64,000 nt of DNA from Neurospora tetrasperma FGSC 2508 (GCF_000213175.1 NW_009799101.1:2188797-2252796), one strand, 5' to 3'. Shown: positions 34,246-47,088, counted from the stretch's first letter. Numbers and translations are program-made. Notes: generated by a model from the letters alone, not told the origin.

Positions 34246-37200
34246 GAATGGCAACTCGGGAGAGGGTCGAGCAGGTTCCTGCCCGGGGGGATGAAGCAAC
34301 AAGCGTCGAAAGGTCTCCAGGCACGTAGAGACACAACTAGCCGGCGTTCAGAGAGTGAATACGGCAGGTATGTATATGGTGAAGAGCCTTGGTAAACGAG
34401 ACGGTTCTACGTGGGTTGCACGGCGTATGCTCGGAGAAACGTAGGACAAGATAGCTATTGGCGAATTCGAGCGGTAATATCGAGAGCGTCGAGGCAGTTG
34501 AGCACTGGGCTGTGTCCGGGAGTTGTGCTGTGTTGTTACCAGGGGACAAAGGAGTGTAATCGCAGAGCGAACTCTGCGACAGACGGGCAGATGGAAGGAG
34601 GATGATATCAAATTAGAAAAGAGAGAGTAGAGTCGCACTTGAAGTGACGCTGTATTACAGATGGTGGTTAGATTAGTAGCAGCGTGTGTAAAGTTCGAAA
34701 TGTGTCGTGATCAAAGCAAAGAGAAGTCGCCGGCGTATGCTAGTAGTCGTTGAACGTTCGTGATGGTAACTGGTCGGAAAGTCGGTGCTGTTGTTCCTGG
34801 TATGAAGTAGAAGCTGGGTACCTTGCGTGTTTCTGTCTGTGGGTGTGTGTGTGGTTTGTAGTTGGGTAAAGAAGAGGTCGGATGGAACTTCAAGTGTGAA
34901 CCAATGTAGGAAGAGTCAGGGAGGTGGTGACTGCCGACGTCAACAGCCCCCTCCCCAATTGAGCGGCAGTATACGGGTCAACGGCCAGGATGGATCAACC
35001 AGCAACTGCCTACTGGACAGTGCCTGGCGCGAGGTCCTGCCTGGTACCTCCCCGTCTATTGAGAGGTAGTGGGAGGTACCTGGCTCCTGCTGGTTACCTA
35101 GGTAAGTTACACCAGACCGGGCTGCGTGGGCGGTGACCCCGTCAGGGTGACAGGTTGAGGACCTTCCTGACTGCCCGTCCAGTCACCCGGGAACCTGAGC
35201 ACTGTGATGCCTGTTACTGGCTGCGATGAACAACTGCAGTGGGATGCGGGACAAGAAGGGAATGGAAGAGTGGAACCCACACACGGGTCCAGTTAAGGCG
35301 CCTTGGCTACCTATGTTGACCTGGAGGTACCTACCCTACGGTCTAGAGCAGTGTACACTATCAGCCTGCTGTTGTTTCAAAAGGCCGACGTCGTTTGAAG
35401 TCCGGGCAGCGAAGGCGGGTTCGGGAATCGGGATTCTGATTGATGAGAGACAACGACAAGCGGGCAAGGCGGGGAGATCTTCAGCGACGGGAGGTTGTAG
35501 GTTGTCGTGAGTGGAGGTGGTACAAGCGTGCGGGGCGTGATGCAGGTGCAAAGGGACGAGGTACCCACCGGTGCTAGTGAGCGGGATAGCGTGACGGTTC
35601 AAGTGTCCCGAGATAAGAAACCACCCAGAGCCCCTATCTTCACAAGAACAACAAGGCACAAGTACCCCCATGTACCTGGCAGGGAAGCGTTACAATGAAA
35701 CCGCTGAATGGACGCCGATGGCGGGGCGATCTGTTATCCAGTCCCCCTCCCTGGTGCTCCCACCGCTAGGTATTCATCACCTAATCACTCACACACCGAC
35801 CTTCGGCGCTTCTCTTCACTTCTCTGCTCTCATTCTTACACTACACTACATTGTGGTGGGAGACCAGCTGACTCCTTCTTTGTGGCAAAGGGTAAAAGAA
35901 ATCTTTGCTGTGCTTCTTCCATGGCCTCCAATGGCGAAAGTGGCTGCTGCTGCTGCTGCTGCCTATGATAAGCATGGCCCAAGTCGGTTGGATGATGGTT
36001 CGCAAGGACCAGTTCACCGTGGTAGGGTCGTTCATTTCATCTCGTACACAAGCACCCAAAAAAGTACGTCATCGGTTCCGATGGCCAGATGGGTGGATGG
36101 ATCATGGATCCTTGTTTCATGACTGCGACGAACCCCTGGGTATCTACCTAATGCCAGTGCTATGAAAGGTAGGTTTCTAAAAGCAACCTCTTGATGCTTA
36201 ACACACTAGCAAAATGAAATATCGAAAAGATAGCCGCCCAGGAAGGGCTGGTGACGGTCGGGGGCTCACATGGCACATGGTCGACATGGCCTTTGTTTTA
36301 GTCATTCCGGGATCTACAAAGCGTAGTATTCACCATTGTCGGCTACATGATGGGTTAGATGGTTCTTTCAGCATGCACATGGCGCGCTCCCCTCCTCGGG
36401 GCCTTTGTCTCGTTATCCTCATGTCTTTTGATTCCCTCAAGCTTGATACCTAGGTAGTCAATGATAGCTGAGGAGATCCGTCTTACCTCACGTCATCGTA
36501 CCTATACTGTAGGTATGCCAGATGGTGGTGGTGGTGGTGCTTCAACAAGCTCACAGGGCAGGCCGCATTGCCACGCACATTGCTCATCTGGCAGCCAGGC
36601 GCCAGCTATGTACGCATGTACAGAGCATTCTGTCCACACACGCAAGAGGCCTTTTCAATGTCCATCAAGATCCAGTTATCAAAGTCACCCGGAAGCAACC
36701 GACACGCCGATTTCGCAGGCTATCGTAAACCCAAAAGGAGTCATCTCAGGCCAGGTCGTGACACGCCGCTCGCCTGATCCGCGGCTGGCTGAGGTACGTA
36801 TAAGACGCTGTGCTCCCTTCGATGTCCCCCGCACTCGTTGAGGCCATCGTCGTTCCTCCGTTTGTTTTGTCTCTCGCCGGTACCCTAGCGAATATACCCC
36901 GCGCCGAGAATTTTGACCTACTGGTAGCTGATCTCTGATGCCTGGCTTACTTTCCTATCGCAGAATTGTCCTATGGCAGACAAGCAAAAGCGAGACCAAA
37001 CACAGCCCCAGGAAGAAGAACAAGGCAAGGGGGTTTCAGTCAGCTGCTGGCTGCATGTGCATTGTCTCTTATCCCGTCGTCTGGGCGGGTGACAGTCCGG
37101 CATATCATGTGGGTTGCTGGAGTTACGTATCGAAAAGGGAGGTGGGGTTTGTTTAGTCGACTTCGGGGATTTGCGGCAACGCCTGGCTCATGTGGCTTTG

Positions 37201-37729
37201 GAACTGTTTGGAATCGTGTAGTTAAAAGCGAACATAGCTGTGAATGCTTGATGATTGCGAACCCGGTATATCAAGCGTTTATGATTGTGAAGTTGTGGAG
37301 AGCAGAATGAGCACGTATTTTCTTGTATAGAAACAGCGTGCCATCTGTCTGCGTATGTGCTGTTAGCAATGTCTTTCTGTTCTAACGGATATGAACGTAT
37401 AGAGTGCCGACTGATGTTAGTACACTGGACCCACCTCAACCCATACCGAAAACTCCCCCTTCTCAACACCCTTCGCTCCTACGCCCATCAGGTCTGAGAC
37501 AACATGACGCAAATACCGGATTCAACACATTCTTGCAAGCCCAGTATCTAGATCACGATTCCGAAATGTTGATAGTGCGAAACTGATACTAATTGTCTAC
37601 AACGAATATCAACCCAAACCACGATCGCAATCCAAATCCCATTACCAGACCATACTCTTCCATCAAATCCCCAAGTACTATCCTGTCATCTTACACTACA
37701 AAGGGAATCTCCACGTGTCTATCCTTCCA
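34246..37729. other. Gene-free stretch with AGGTACCT/CCTAGG-type words
   Basis: About 3.5 kb. The first few hundred bases are the leader and promoter of the BCAS3-like gene. The rest shows only short random frames. It is dotted with palindromic words built from GGTACC and CCTAGG (for example 35,063-35,078, 35,094-35,103, 35,320-35,331, 36,450-36,456), a (GGT)n run at 36,524-36,538 and a CTG run at 35,943-35,959. I see no RNA gene. Confidence 0.5.
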
Positions 37730-38487
37730 CTACTCAACGCCAGAAGACAGATACACTCTATACCTCCCAAACACAAATGGCGAAGTATTTCCCCTTGCGG
37801 ATGCTTTGCCATCAGAACTACCATGACCACCACCTTCCTTCTCCATCTCCTCCTCTCCGTCCTCCAATTCCCTCCTAACCAATATCCCATGCGCCGCCCA
37901 ATCCATCTTCTCCTCTTTGCCTGTCTCCCTCAACGTATAAAGCACAGTCCCATATATCATAAACTCCAAGTTCAGGACACCATCACCTTCAACTCCCCCT
38001 CCTGCTCCTCCTCCTCCTCCTCCTCCTCCTCCCAACTGTCCAGTAAGAGGGAACATACCCGGAAAACCCTTCTGAACTGTATGCTTCCTCGTCTTGACTT
38101 TTTCCCACATTCCCTTTCTTAGGACACGAAGCTCTATATTTATTCATTCAACGAATTAGTCAATTGAACTCCGCCTCTTGGTCACATCTTCAGCAAGGAA
38201 ACACATGGCGGTAGGGATATAGAGGCAGGTAGAGATGTATGGGGTTGCGTACCATCCTTCCCCTCAGCAACCTTCTCGCCCATCACGACCTTGGCTTCCT
38301 CCCCGAAAAAGCTGAGCCATTCCTCGGTCAGATCCGGGTTGTCAGATACTTGGAAGAAGCGCGTGATGAACTGGAAGATTGAGGCTGCCGGCATAGGGGA
38401 TATGCCCAGGTCCTTAGGCCAGGTAGGTTCGTAGCCAGAGGGGTTTTGTTGGTCTTGATCTTCGTGGGTTTGGGTTTGAGAATCCAT
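37730..38487 (-). CDS. SnoaL/NTF2-like fold protein
   Basis: Two exons, 38,487-38,253 and 38,133-37,730, joined across a 119-bp intron (GTACGC...TATAG) in phase 1, give 212 residues. The start is MDSQTQTHEDQ; an upstream in-frame ATG at 38,505 would add six residues. The body reads AASIFQFITRFFQVSDNPDL, WLSFFGEEAKVVMG, then across the splice ELRVLRKGMWEKVKTRKHTV, a pattern common in fungal SnoaL-like small proteins (helix, F-x-D/E-x-A, R-G-W-x-H). The segment after it contains nine consecutive Gly from a GGA repeat. The C-terminal half includes LEFMIYGTVLYTL and FGRYRVYL strands closing the cone-shaped barrel. The fold serves as enzyme or binding module; the substrate cannot be inferred. Either exon alone looks like noise. 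Confidence 0.75.
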
Positions 38488-39302
38488 TATGTGGTGGGTG
38501 AGCATGTAGCTGAGTAGGGAACGAAGTAGGTTCCTCTGTCGTGTAGGTACGTAGGCCAGTTGGTGAAGCAATGATCGTTTCTGGTGATTAAAAGCAGGTT
38601 GCGCGGTCTGACTTTAGGCTCCTTGCTATGCCGAGTATGACACGTGGATTGCCAGACGGGACTGTTGCCTTTCCGCTTCCTCCGTTCGTCCCTCGATGGC
38701 GATGATCCTCGCCATTGTCGTCATGGCTTGGCAGGCACACCTTGAAGATCAACACCAAGTCATGGTTCTTTTGAAGACCGTCTCGTGTGCATCGCATAGG
38801 AACACCTGGTATACTATTGTTGCATAAAACAATATACATGTTCTTCGCAGCTTTCTCGCCCGTCAACTTCCGCTATGGGATACATTCTCGCTCCATAACA
38901 AGGGCCATTTCCAAGCAGTATAAGTGCCCTCTTTTGGGTGAGCCTTTGAGCTTAAGTACTAACAGTCCGATCTGTCATAGTTATGTTATTGAAGTCTGTA
39001 GCCCAATGTCCTACTTTGAAAGGTTAATTAATCGCCATGTATGGTCAAAAGGAATCAACCATCCACCTGGCAGGCTGAGGTTATAAATGCAAGAACGCGC
39101 TACCAAATGACTTCTCTCACACCAGCGCCTTCCCAACCGAAAACCAACGCCCAAGTGCATTGCCATCACGCAACCAGCTTGGCCCCACGCTGTACTGAAC
39201 GAGACAGGAAACAAAACATCCCACCGACCCTAGAGGTATCTCAAGGTCTCTCTTAGCTCTAGCCCCCTGGGCTCTCTACGTAGGCACTAACGCCTCAGTT
39301 CT
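38488..39302. other. Intergenic, promoter of the SnoaL-like gene and 3' flank of the ING gene
   Basis: About 0.8 kb without a supported gene. Both neighbours read on the minus strand, so the left part should be promoter of the SnoaL-like gene and the right part the 3' UTR of the ING gene. A 92-residue minus frame at 38,588-38,866 has no family resemblance and is ignored. Confidence 0.5.
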
Positions 39303-42300
39303 CTAGGCCTTGATGCCTCTAGCACTGACTTCGCCCTTCTCGCCAATGTTGAGCGCCTTGCGACAGTCGGGACAATACCACTTCGTCGTCCTCGCCGGAA
39401 TCGCGGTGAGTCCTACGCATTCGAGATGGAACCATTCCTGCTGGCATTTCTGTGGATTGACAACATCGTTAGCCTTGTGTCCCTTTTAGTTGTTCTGATT
39501 CCCTCCCCCACTCTCTCCACCCTCTTTGTCTGCGGAATTGTTCGAGCACTGGCTCCGGGCGATTCTCACCCTCTTCTTTCCCGTCTGAGAGGGATAGCTC
39601 TCTGCGTTTTCTTCTGCATTTTCCTTGTTGGGCGCTTGCTCTTCGTCCTGTTCTTCTTCATGCACATCCTCCTTTGTTTCCTGTTTTCGCCTGAGACCTT
39701 TTTCGTCGGTCTTTGACCTTGTGGAAATGGACATAGTAGACGTAGAAGTTGCCGAACCTCGACTTGCTGCGGCCTTGCCGGATTTTTTTGATGCTGACTT
39801 CTTCTTCTTGGTGGGTTGTTTACTCACATCGACGTTATCACATTGAATCATTATCCCAAAGCTCACACGGTTGCATAGGCAGTACCTCGGCTCGTCGGGA
39901 TCGATCACGTTTCCCTCGTCATCCACCTCAACCTCCATCTCGTTTTTGGCTCCGGCGGCGGCTGTCATTGCTGCTACTGCCGCCGCTGTTTGTCGACCTT
40001 CCACAGCTGCCTTGTCCTTACCCTTCCCGGTGCGGGCGCTCTTCTTCGGCGCGGCTTTTCGTTTCCCAACAGCACTATTGCCGCCGCTCACAGTCCGACT
40101 AATAACACCTGGCGCTGGTCTTTTGGTTCGCTTTCCGGTCGTCCGTGTGGTTGTGGTCGTCTCTGCCGGAGCCTTGTCTGGTGCAGGGGTGTTCCGGGCA
40201 GTACTTGTGCGACGAGGGCGATCTGATGCAAGAGAAGCCTGGGGTTCTAAACTAGAAGCCTTGCGACGAATAGATGTGGTTGATGCCACACTGGGAGGCG
40301 CAGTCACCGTTGTGGATACTGCTAGTTCCTCTTGATCTGGTGTGTGACTGGGTACATCTGCAGCTGGAGTTGTTACACGAGACGCACTTTGTATTTCCTT
40401 TTGCTGTTGCTGCACCAGTAGTTGTTGTTTCTGTTGTGGTTGGTTTTGCTGCGGCAGCGGTTGCGGCGGCGGCGGCGGCTGCTGCTGTTGTTGTGGTGGT
40501 TGCGGTTGCGGTTGTGTTGTCGGTTGTTGTTGCTGCTGCTCTTGGGTGCGAGTCATTTGCGTCTTCCTCGTCTCTCTAACAGGAGGAAGAATCGGAGTTG
40601 TAGACTTTCTGGGCGACCGTAACGGCGGCGGGATCGGGGTCTCAGCGGGTGGTAGCTTTATGGGCGGAACTGGAGGAGCCGCACTGGAACTACCGGCGAT
40701 GCTGCTTGGGGCGGGAGATGTCGCCGAAGCGACCGAGGCACTAGATTTGGCAGCGCTGGAGTGATCTTGGGCGTGAATGGGGAGAGGGATGGGGGTTGTA
40801 GAATGCAAGACAGGTGTAGGCACTGCCGTCCTCTGGTGTGGTTGAAGATTTAGCTGCGGAGTAGGGACAGGAGTCTCGTTCTTCATCCGCTTGATCTGTG
40901 ACTCCGGTTTCGTCGCATCGGCCTCGATGACAGACTCCCTCTTGCGCTTCTTTGGTTGCTTGGGTCGGCTGTTGTTGACTATCGTAGGTGTTGGGGTTGG
41001 TTGGGCAATGGCAGGTTGCGAGTTGTTCATCAATATCCGGGCAACATTGTCCAGGAGCTTCGCCGACTCTTCGGCCTCAATCGCAGCCTGGTGTGCCAAC
41101 TGGACTCTCTTGAGTTTCTTGGCCTCGTTCAACTTCATGCCGCGATTATAGGTATTCGCCTCGTCTGCAGCCAAAGCCTCTTCCGAGACCGCGCCCACGG
41201 GCATCTGCATCTCTCCAGTGGTAGGGTTCTTGACCGGAACAGGCATCTTTCCCTCAAAGACCCTACCCTCTTGTTCCGCTTTTTGCTGTGCAGCTTTAAA
41301 GGCTTCATAGCCGCGGCCCAACGCTTGGAGTTCTCGAGCGATCATGGTAACGGAGGGGGTCCATGCTGCATTCTTCTTCATCTTCTTTCTCAGCTTGGCG
41401 AGTTCGAATGGTGTAAGCTGGCCCCAAGGAGCGTCCGGGCCGCCGATGACAGGGTTCACTGGAGGCGGACCCAGCTGTGCCAGCGCAGCGCTCGTAGATA
41501 GCGGTTGCTCGCCCCCCGGAACATGCGGCGGAGGTACGGATGTTCTTGGCTTGGGTGCCTTTCCAGCTTTAGGGGGACGGGCAGGAGCCTTCACAACCTT
41601 GATACGTGGCTGGGGTGCTGGGGTTACACGGCTGGTGGACAGAGATGCCACATCCTCGTCCTCGGAGCTGCTCTCGCTGTCGCTGGTAAACGGCTCATAG
41701 TTGAGCTCGTATGGCGCCAAAACTTCTCCAGGGACTGTGATTCTTGGGATCGCATGTCGTCGAGGTTTCTGACCATCCAGTCTCAGGGGTGCCTTCGACC
41801 CTGCCGCTGCCTGGGGCGACTTGAACGTTGCAACAGGACTCTTGATCTCTTCTGGGGGCGGGTAGTTCTCAAACATGGTCTCCAGCTTGGCGAGAATGGT
41901 TTTGATGCGACTGTGGTGCCGTTTAACCTCTCCATCCATTCGTACAGCTTCCGCGTGGGCGGAAACACGGGCATTCATGCCTTGCTGAAGCTGTTCGGAG
42001 ATGTCGGCGCGCACATCGACGGCACTGGTCCGCTTGGGGGGTGGGATGTTGGGTAGTTGAGACCATTTGGTGGCGAGTTCGTGGACTTTGGTGGACGCGT
42101 TGACGTGGGTCTCGTCGAGCTTGCCGATGAGGGTGAGGGAGCGCATTATGTCTGCTGGAAGGTATTCGGTAAAATCGAGGAAATCGGTTACGGTAGCTTG
42201 GGCATCGGGGTCGGCCGGCATGTCGAGAGAGTTGAGAGGGTTGAGGGCACCGAGGGTCTGGATCGCCTGCTGGATGGGCGGCGCGTCCTGACGCGGGGAA

Positions 42301-42350
42301 ATGGGTTCGTTCATCGCGTTGGACTGCTCGATTGCTTCGGCAGCAGACAT
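39303..42350 (-). CDS. ING-family chromatin reader with C-terminal PHD finger
   Basis: Two exons, 42,350-39,828 and 39,449-39,303, separated by a 378-bp intron (GTGAGT...CACAG), give 889 residues. Residues about 50-165 form the ING N-terminal helical domain (FLDFTEYLPADIMRSLTLIG; then HHSRIKTILAKLETMFENYP). The middle is long, low-complexity and basic, with Lys/Arg nuclear-signal patches and Gln/Pro runs. The C-terminus is a C4HC3 PHD finger: YCLC and QCDNVDKC, then EWFH, LEC and WYCPDC. The finger is complete only after splicing, because the intron falls between VD and KC. ING proteins (yeast Pho23, Yng1, Yng2) read trimethylated H3K4 and direct Rpd3L, NuA3 or NuA4 complexes; which one applies here cannot be decided. 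The tail ARGIKA closes the protein. Confidence 0.92.
39450..39827 (-). other. Long, mostly open intron splitting the PHD finger
   Basis: 378 bp (divisible by 3), donor GTGAGT at 39,827, acceptor CACAG at 39,450. Read in the frame of exon 1 it stays open for 113 codons to TAA at 39,488-39,486. It would encode a highly charged tail starting VSKQPTKKKKSASKKSGK and later EEEQDEEQAPNKENAEEN. Retention would remove half of the PHD zinc ligands. Confidence 0.85.
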
Positions 42351-43677
42351 CTTGAGCGGGGACTGTTCAAGCTCGTAGGGCGATAAGGCAAGGGGCTATA
42401 GATCGGTGGGCAGGTTCATGTTAGGCGTCGCGCGCGGTAGAAGACGGTCGCCTCGGTTTGGTTTCAGTTGTTGTCCGAGTCGCCGAGCAGAAAGAGGAAA
42501 AGTTGGTACTTGTGGCGTTATCGAGGCTTGAGTGAGGGCAAAAGTCCCACACGATGCGGGCGGGTGGCCGATGATGTCGTCGTTTCGTGCAGTGGAACGC
42601 GTGAGGTCAAAGGACGGCAAGTGGAAAGGGAACCGAGCTTGTGAAACGGGCCTGTGGAGCCTGCCAGTGATCGGCCTTTGTGGAGAACCTCAAGGGACCG
42701 TGGGCTGGAAGGAACTTGGCGCCCCACATTTCCTGCAGTCAACTGCAGGTCTGCAGCGCTCAGGAACCAACACCTTAACAGGTTTAGCGTGCTTCGCAAA
42801 GCAATTCATTCGCCATTCTTCAGGGTCCATGAGTTCTTGTTTCTCTTCCCAGATTTGGTACGTCGGTAGGCTCCTGATAATGGCAAACTACCTACTGTAG
42901 CTCTACTGCATTAGCAACTAAATCTGAGGTGGTAGCTGGAAACTCGGATGTTTGGTTTTTCCACCTCCAGTTTTGGCTCCCTTGATAGTTGACAGATGGT
43001 TCAAAGTTGGTTGGTTCCACAGGTGACCAAGCAAGCCAAGGAAAGACTGCTGTTCCCCCAACCCATTATTGACAGTTAGTGTAGATCCCCCCACTGGGTT
43101 ATTGTCATGATTGCCTCAGTTGTTCGTGGTGTTCGGTCTTCGAAGCACGGTCCGTGTAATTGACTTTTTGTGAATTTTCCTCCTCTAAAAGGATCCCGGT
43201 CTTTATTATCTGCCTACCTAGCTGACCACCCCACCCTCAGAACTTCGACTGTACGTCTCGCTGATGATATGAACATGTAAATGGAAAAATAATAAGAACC
43301 GGAAAGGGAAAGAAACGAGACGGAAAGCAAAAGATAGCATATCTAAACCAAGCCCTGACCGCGCCGTGGCCACCACAACTTCTTCCCAAATAAACAAATT
43401 CTGCGCCCCAATCACATCACGGTGCCTCTTTCCATCTTCGAAGTCGACATGACAGAAGGAAAGATAACAAAAAAACAAAATTAAAATCGAAGGACGCTGA
43501 AATAACAACTCGCACAACAGACATCAAGCCCATAGACTAGAAAATGAAAACACCAACAATATCACACGGTGTACCAGGTCTAAGAGAGAAAGTCTTCCAA
43601 TGTCTAGAAAAGAATAAAAAAGTTGGGAAAAAGCGACCAAGGAAAAATTAAGCCAAGTTATACATCCAGTGAGCTTT
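42351..43677. promoter_or_regulatory. ING gene promoter side and 3' flank of the beta-solenoid gene
   Basis: 1.3 kb between two minus-strand genes. The left few hundred bases are leader and promoter of the ING gene; the right part is downstream of the small beta-solenoid gene. It includes an A-rich tract (43,465-43,485). No supported gene. Confidence 0.5.
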
Positions 43678-44529
43678 CTATCCCTCATAGTTAGTCCTCT
43701 GGATCAGCTTAGCGCCATGGACGATCTCGCCCTGTTCGGTTTGATACCAAGATTGGTCACCGACGGTGGTTATGGATGCGTATGCTGTTAGGCTTTTGCA
43801 TTTCCTTTAACGTTGACTTTCGTCAGCATATATGCCCTGGGCTGGATTTTTTGTTCAACAGTGGCTGAATAAACGACACAGGTAACTTACAGATACCCAT
43901 TGATGGTGATGGCTCCCCAGACTTCCACGTCCCCTTGGACCTCAAAGGTACCGGTGACTTTGAGTTTTCCAAAGATTTTGACTCTGTCGCTGTTTGTGAA
44001 GGATGGTGGTCAGAACTGTTGGGTTCTGTTACAGAGAGAGAAAAGAAAGGAAAATGGAGAGAAGATGGGGGGGGGGGGAGAGGTGAAGTAACTTACACAC
44101 ACAGCGCACTCCCATCAATCTTGACGTTCCCATACGCCTTAATCCTACTACTGTGTTTCGACGTGATTAGCATCGCCCACTTTCCAATCTCACATCCAGA
44201 AAGCGAAAGCCAGAGAAGAGAAGGAGAGCACAAACGTACCTGCACCTCAAATCCCCAACAATACTAATATCCCCATACGCCTCAATGCGATCTCTCACTG
44301 CAAAGTTCCCCGAGAACGCAACGCCTCCGCCGGATTTGACCGATCCGTCGACCTCCATTGGCCCTCTCAACTCGAGGGAGCTGTCTGACTCGATGCTATT
44401 CCTTCTCTTGACTGTGGCGTGTTGTTGTCTGGTACTGTTTGTGTTGGAAGACCCCGTGCTGGCGTTGGCGCTGTAGACTCCTCCCTGCCCCTGGGAATCA
44501 AAGGTCATGCTATGCTCGTATTGGTACAT
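43678..44529 (-). CDS. Small bactofilin-like beta-solenoid protein
   Basis: Four exons (44,529-44,240; 44,150-44,097; 43,989-43,891; 43,792-43,678), with three introns of 89, 107 and 98 bp all in phase 2, give 185 residues. The first 50 residues are Ser/Asn/Gln-rich. From about 52 to 155 the protein is a run of short repeats of the pattern hydrophobic-x-G-x-hydrophobic: ELRGPMEVDGSVKSGGGV, RIEAYGDISIVGDLRC, RIKAYGNVKIDGSALC, RVKIFGKLKVTGTFEVQG, DVEVWGAITINGYL. This periodicity is typical of bactofilin and polymer-forming beta-helices, which build filaments in bacteria. Exon borders fall between repeat rungs, supporting the model. The tail ends LIQRTNYEG. ATG 44,529 is chosen because the longer frame starts with TTG after an in-frame stop. 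Assignment to bactofilins is by repeat pattern only; function in fungi unknown. Confidence 0.75.
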
Positions 44530-47088
44530 TGTTGTCGTGGACGGAAGCTCGGCTTCAAACGGTGCTAACGGTGCTGTTGGTGCTGTTGGTGCTGTTATCA
44601 ATGGTGTTGCTACTATACCGGAAATTCAGGATAAAGTAGACGAGGAAGAAGCTCTGTCAGGATTATGAGGATGCTACTGTTGGCTTTGTCTCACGACCTG
44701 TTGCCAAAATCCTCTGTCGTTGTAGTTGACCCGCTGAGTGATGTTCCCGAGGATACAACTGCTATTGAATGTTGTTTGGTTCTGAATGCTATGAGGCTTA
44801 TGATATCGAAGAGTGTCAACCTCCATTGCCAACGGGGGGATTAGATGGAGCTATATAGTAGATGTCGAAGCCCAAAATCTGTATCCTACCCAAACGACTG
44901 CATGTAGGGTGAGGGTCGGATGTCTCCAAGCTAAAGGACAGGAGCAGGAAAAAAATAGTGAAGCTCCAAACCAGACGAATATGTCATTAGTCCGCTTCGA
45001 AGATTTTCCAAGACCGTCTGTCGGAACTCTGACCTACTGTACACCATACTACAAACACCGACCGGCGAAGCTTCGCCCAGCCTGACCTGAAGATGTACCT
45101 CTAGAGGTATCCATATGAGGGCGGCATGAGCCTTGGGAGCCTTGAAAGTGCCGAGAGTTCTTCGTTACCCTTTCCCCATTGAGACTCGACGTTATGAAAA
45201 TAGCTATGCCCCCCATATCCCATGGGCGCCACGGACGATGGAGCAAGTTGACGGCCGGTCGGTATGTTATCACAAGGGAACTAACACATAACGACATGAT
45301 GGTTGCTGTTCTATGTCAAGCCACAGATCACCAGAAGCACACACAGGTAGGTACCTATCTAGAGGTAGTCTTACTACCGCTACTGCACGCAGCTTTTGTC
45401 AATATCAATAAACAGTATCATGAAATATCTCTGCTGCTACGCCTCGCCTGTGATGATACATTGGATCTGTCAGTACACAGTAAGCCACCACGTCCATGCC
45501 AAGTTTGCGCATCAACACCACCACTGCCGCCACTTGTCTACATTCACATTCATGTCTTCCTAGCCCGGAATGTGTACCGAACCCACATCCCGGTATCTCT
45601 TGGCGTCAATGGATTAAACACTAGGAGATTCAACGACATAGAGCGGAGTATCTAGATACCTACTATATTAGTACGAACTTTCTTGGTGCCCTATGACAAC
45701 GACAGTAGCAACAGTAAGAAACAAAACGTCCTACACCTCTGCCTCTGGCCCAGTACCACCTAGTCAAGAATGATATCCAATAGATGACTTTGGCTCCCGT
45801 AGTTTGTTTTACGGAACATTCTGTTCACAGAATCCGTTATGTTTACCCCTTTTGGGGGGGGGGGACCTATCTTTCTTTTCCACTTGTGCATACAGGACAA
45901 GGCAGGGACAAGGGTTGGGCAAGACGAGACAAAGTAAGGCAAAGCAACGAAGACAGTCGGCGATGGTCCTAATTCTGAGCCACAAAGACGCAGTAGTCTG
46001 GTATAGTCCATGTCCAGCCCCTTGCCGACCGAAGTTGGAGTTGAGGTTAGTCCACCTAGCTACCCTGCGCTAGATCGCGCTTCTTCGCTTAAGAAAAGCT
46101 GCGTCTACATGGCGTTATGGTGTAGAACTGCAACTCTGTGCGTTAGCACCAAACAAGCCACCGACAGACGGAGCTCTCGAGGAGGCCGCCCATAGCACTA
46201 CATTAGACTATGTACAGTAGCCAGCCGACTACCCGTTCGCGACGCTCGGTGGTGGTGGATCGCGTTAAAACTAAACGGTAGTCCGGTGTTCAAATTCGAT
46301 TCGTTCGGCTCTGTTGTCGCTAGAAATGAGGCGTCGTTATGTCCAAAAAGGAGGGTTGTAACAGCTTACCATTCGCCAGCTTTGCCGATTGTCGCCAATA
46401 AGGTTCATGGCGCGGCGGCGCAGCAGGGCTAACCAACACTTCTCACGACAAAAGAAGGGGGAGGAGGGGGATGCGGGGGGTAGATCGGGAACAACGGCAT
46501 ATGTAACACCCTGTTTCCCCTGCCCTGACAAAGAGTGACAGTGACTTTGCCGAACGGAACACACCGACCGACCGACCGATCGTGAGACTTGTCCATTCAG
46601 TTCCGGATATTTCGCTTCATGCATGAAATGGCTTGCAGACAGAACCTTAGTTGTTGCCCGATGCCAAGATCTTCAGCCATGAAACAGCCTTGCCTCGCGC
46701 TGAAGCTGCCTTGGCCGGACGTCCGCCCGTGAGCTGTGTTCCACTTACTACCCCAGCTCTCCAGTTAAAGATGCCGAAAGCGGTGACCGCATGGCACAGA
46801 ACAGTGTCAATGCCCATTTCTTTCGAACTGCAGTGATATTATGAGGATTTGTAAGAGGGAATGTGAGTTCGCGATGCATGCCCATCTTGGTCCTGGACCG
46901 CGACTCCAGCCTTGTTAGATGTTTCGTAAACATTGAGGAAGATCGAACATTCCAAGCATGGCGTTGACGTGGGCCACGTCCCAGCCTAAAACCCACGTGG
47001 CATATTTGGGCGTCAGATCAACATGATCACGCTCGGTGAGACAGTGAGCGTATTTCATAGTTTCATAATTCTTTATTTGATCTTTTTT

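Noticed and set aside
38588-38866. 92-codon minus-strand frame upstream of the SnoaL-like gene
   Set aside because: No domain, no splice-consistent extension, and located where the promoter is expected.
40891-42386. Several 100-180-codon plus-strand frames opposite the ING gene
   Set aside because: Antisense to well-supported coding sequence; composition reflects reverse-complemented Pro/Ala/Gln codons.
46260-46330. Possible tRNA T-arm (GTGTTCAAATTC)
   Set aside because: No acceptor stem, anticodon arm or D-arm could be paired around it.
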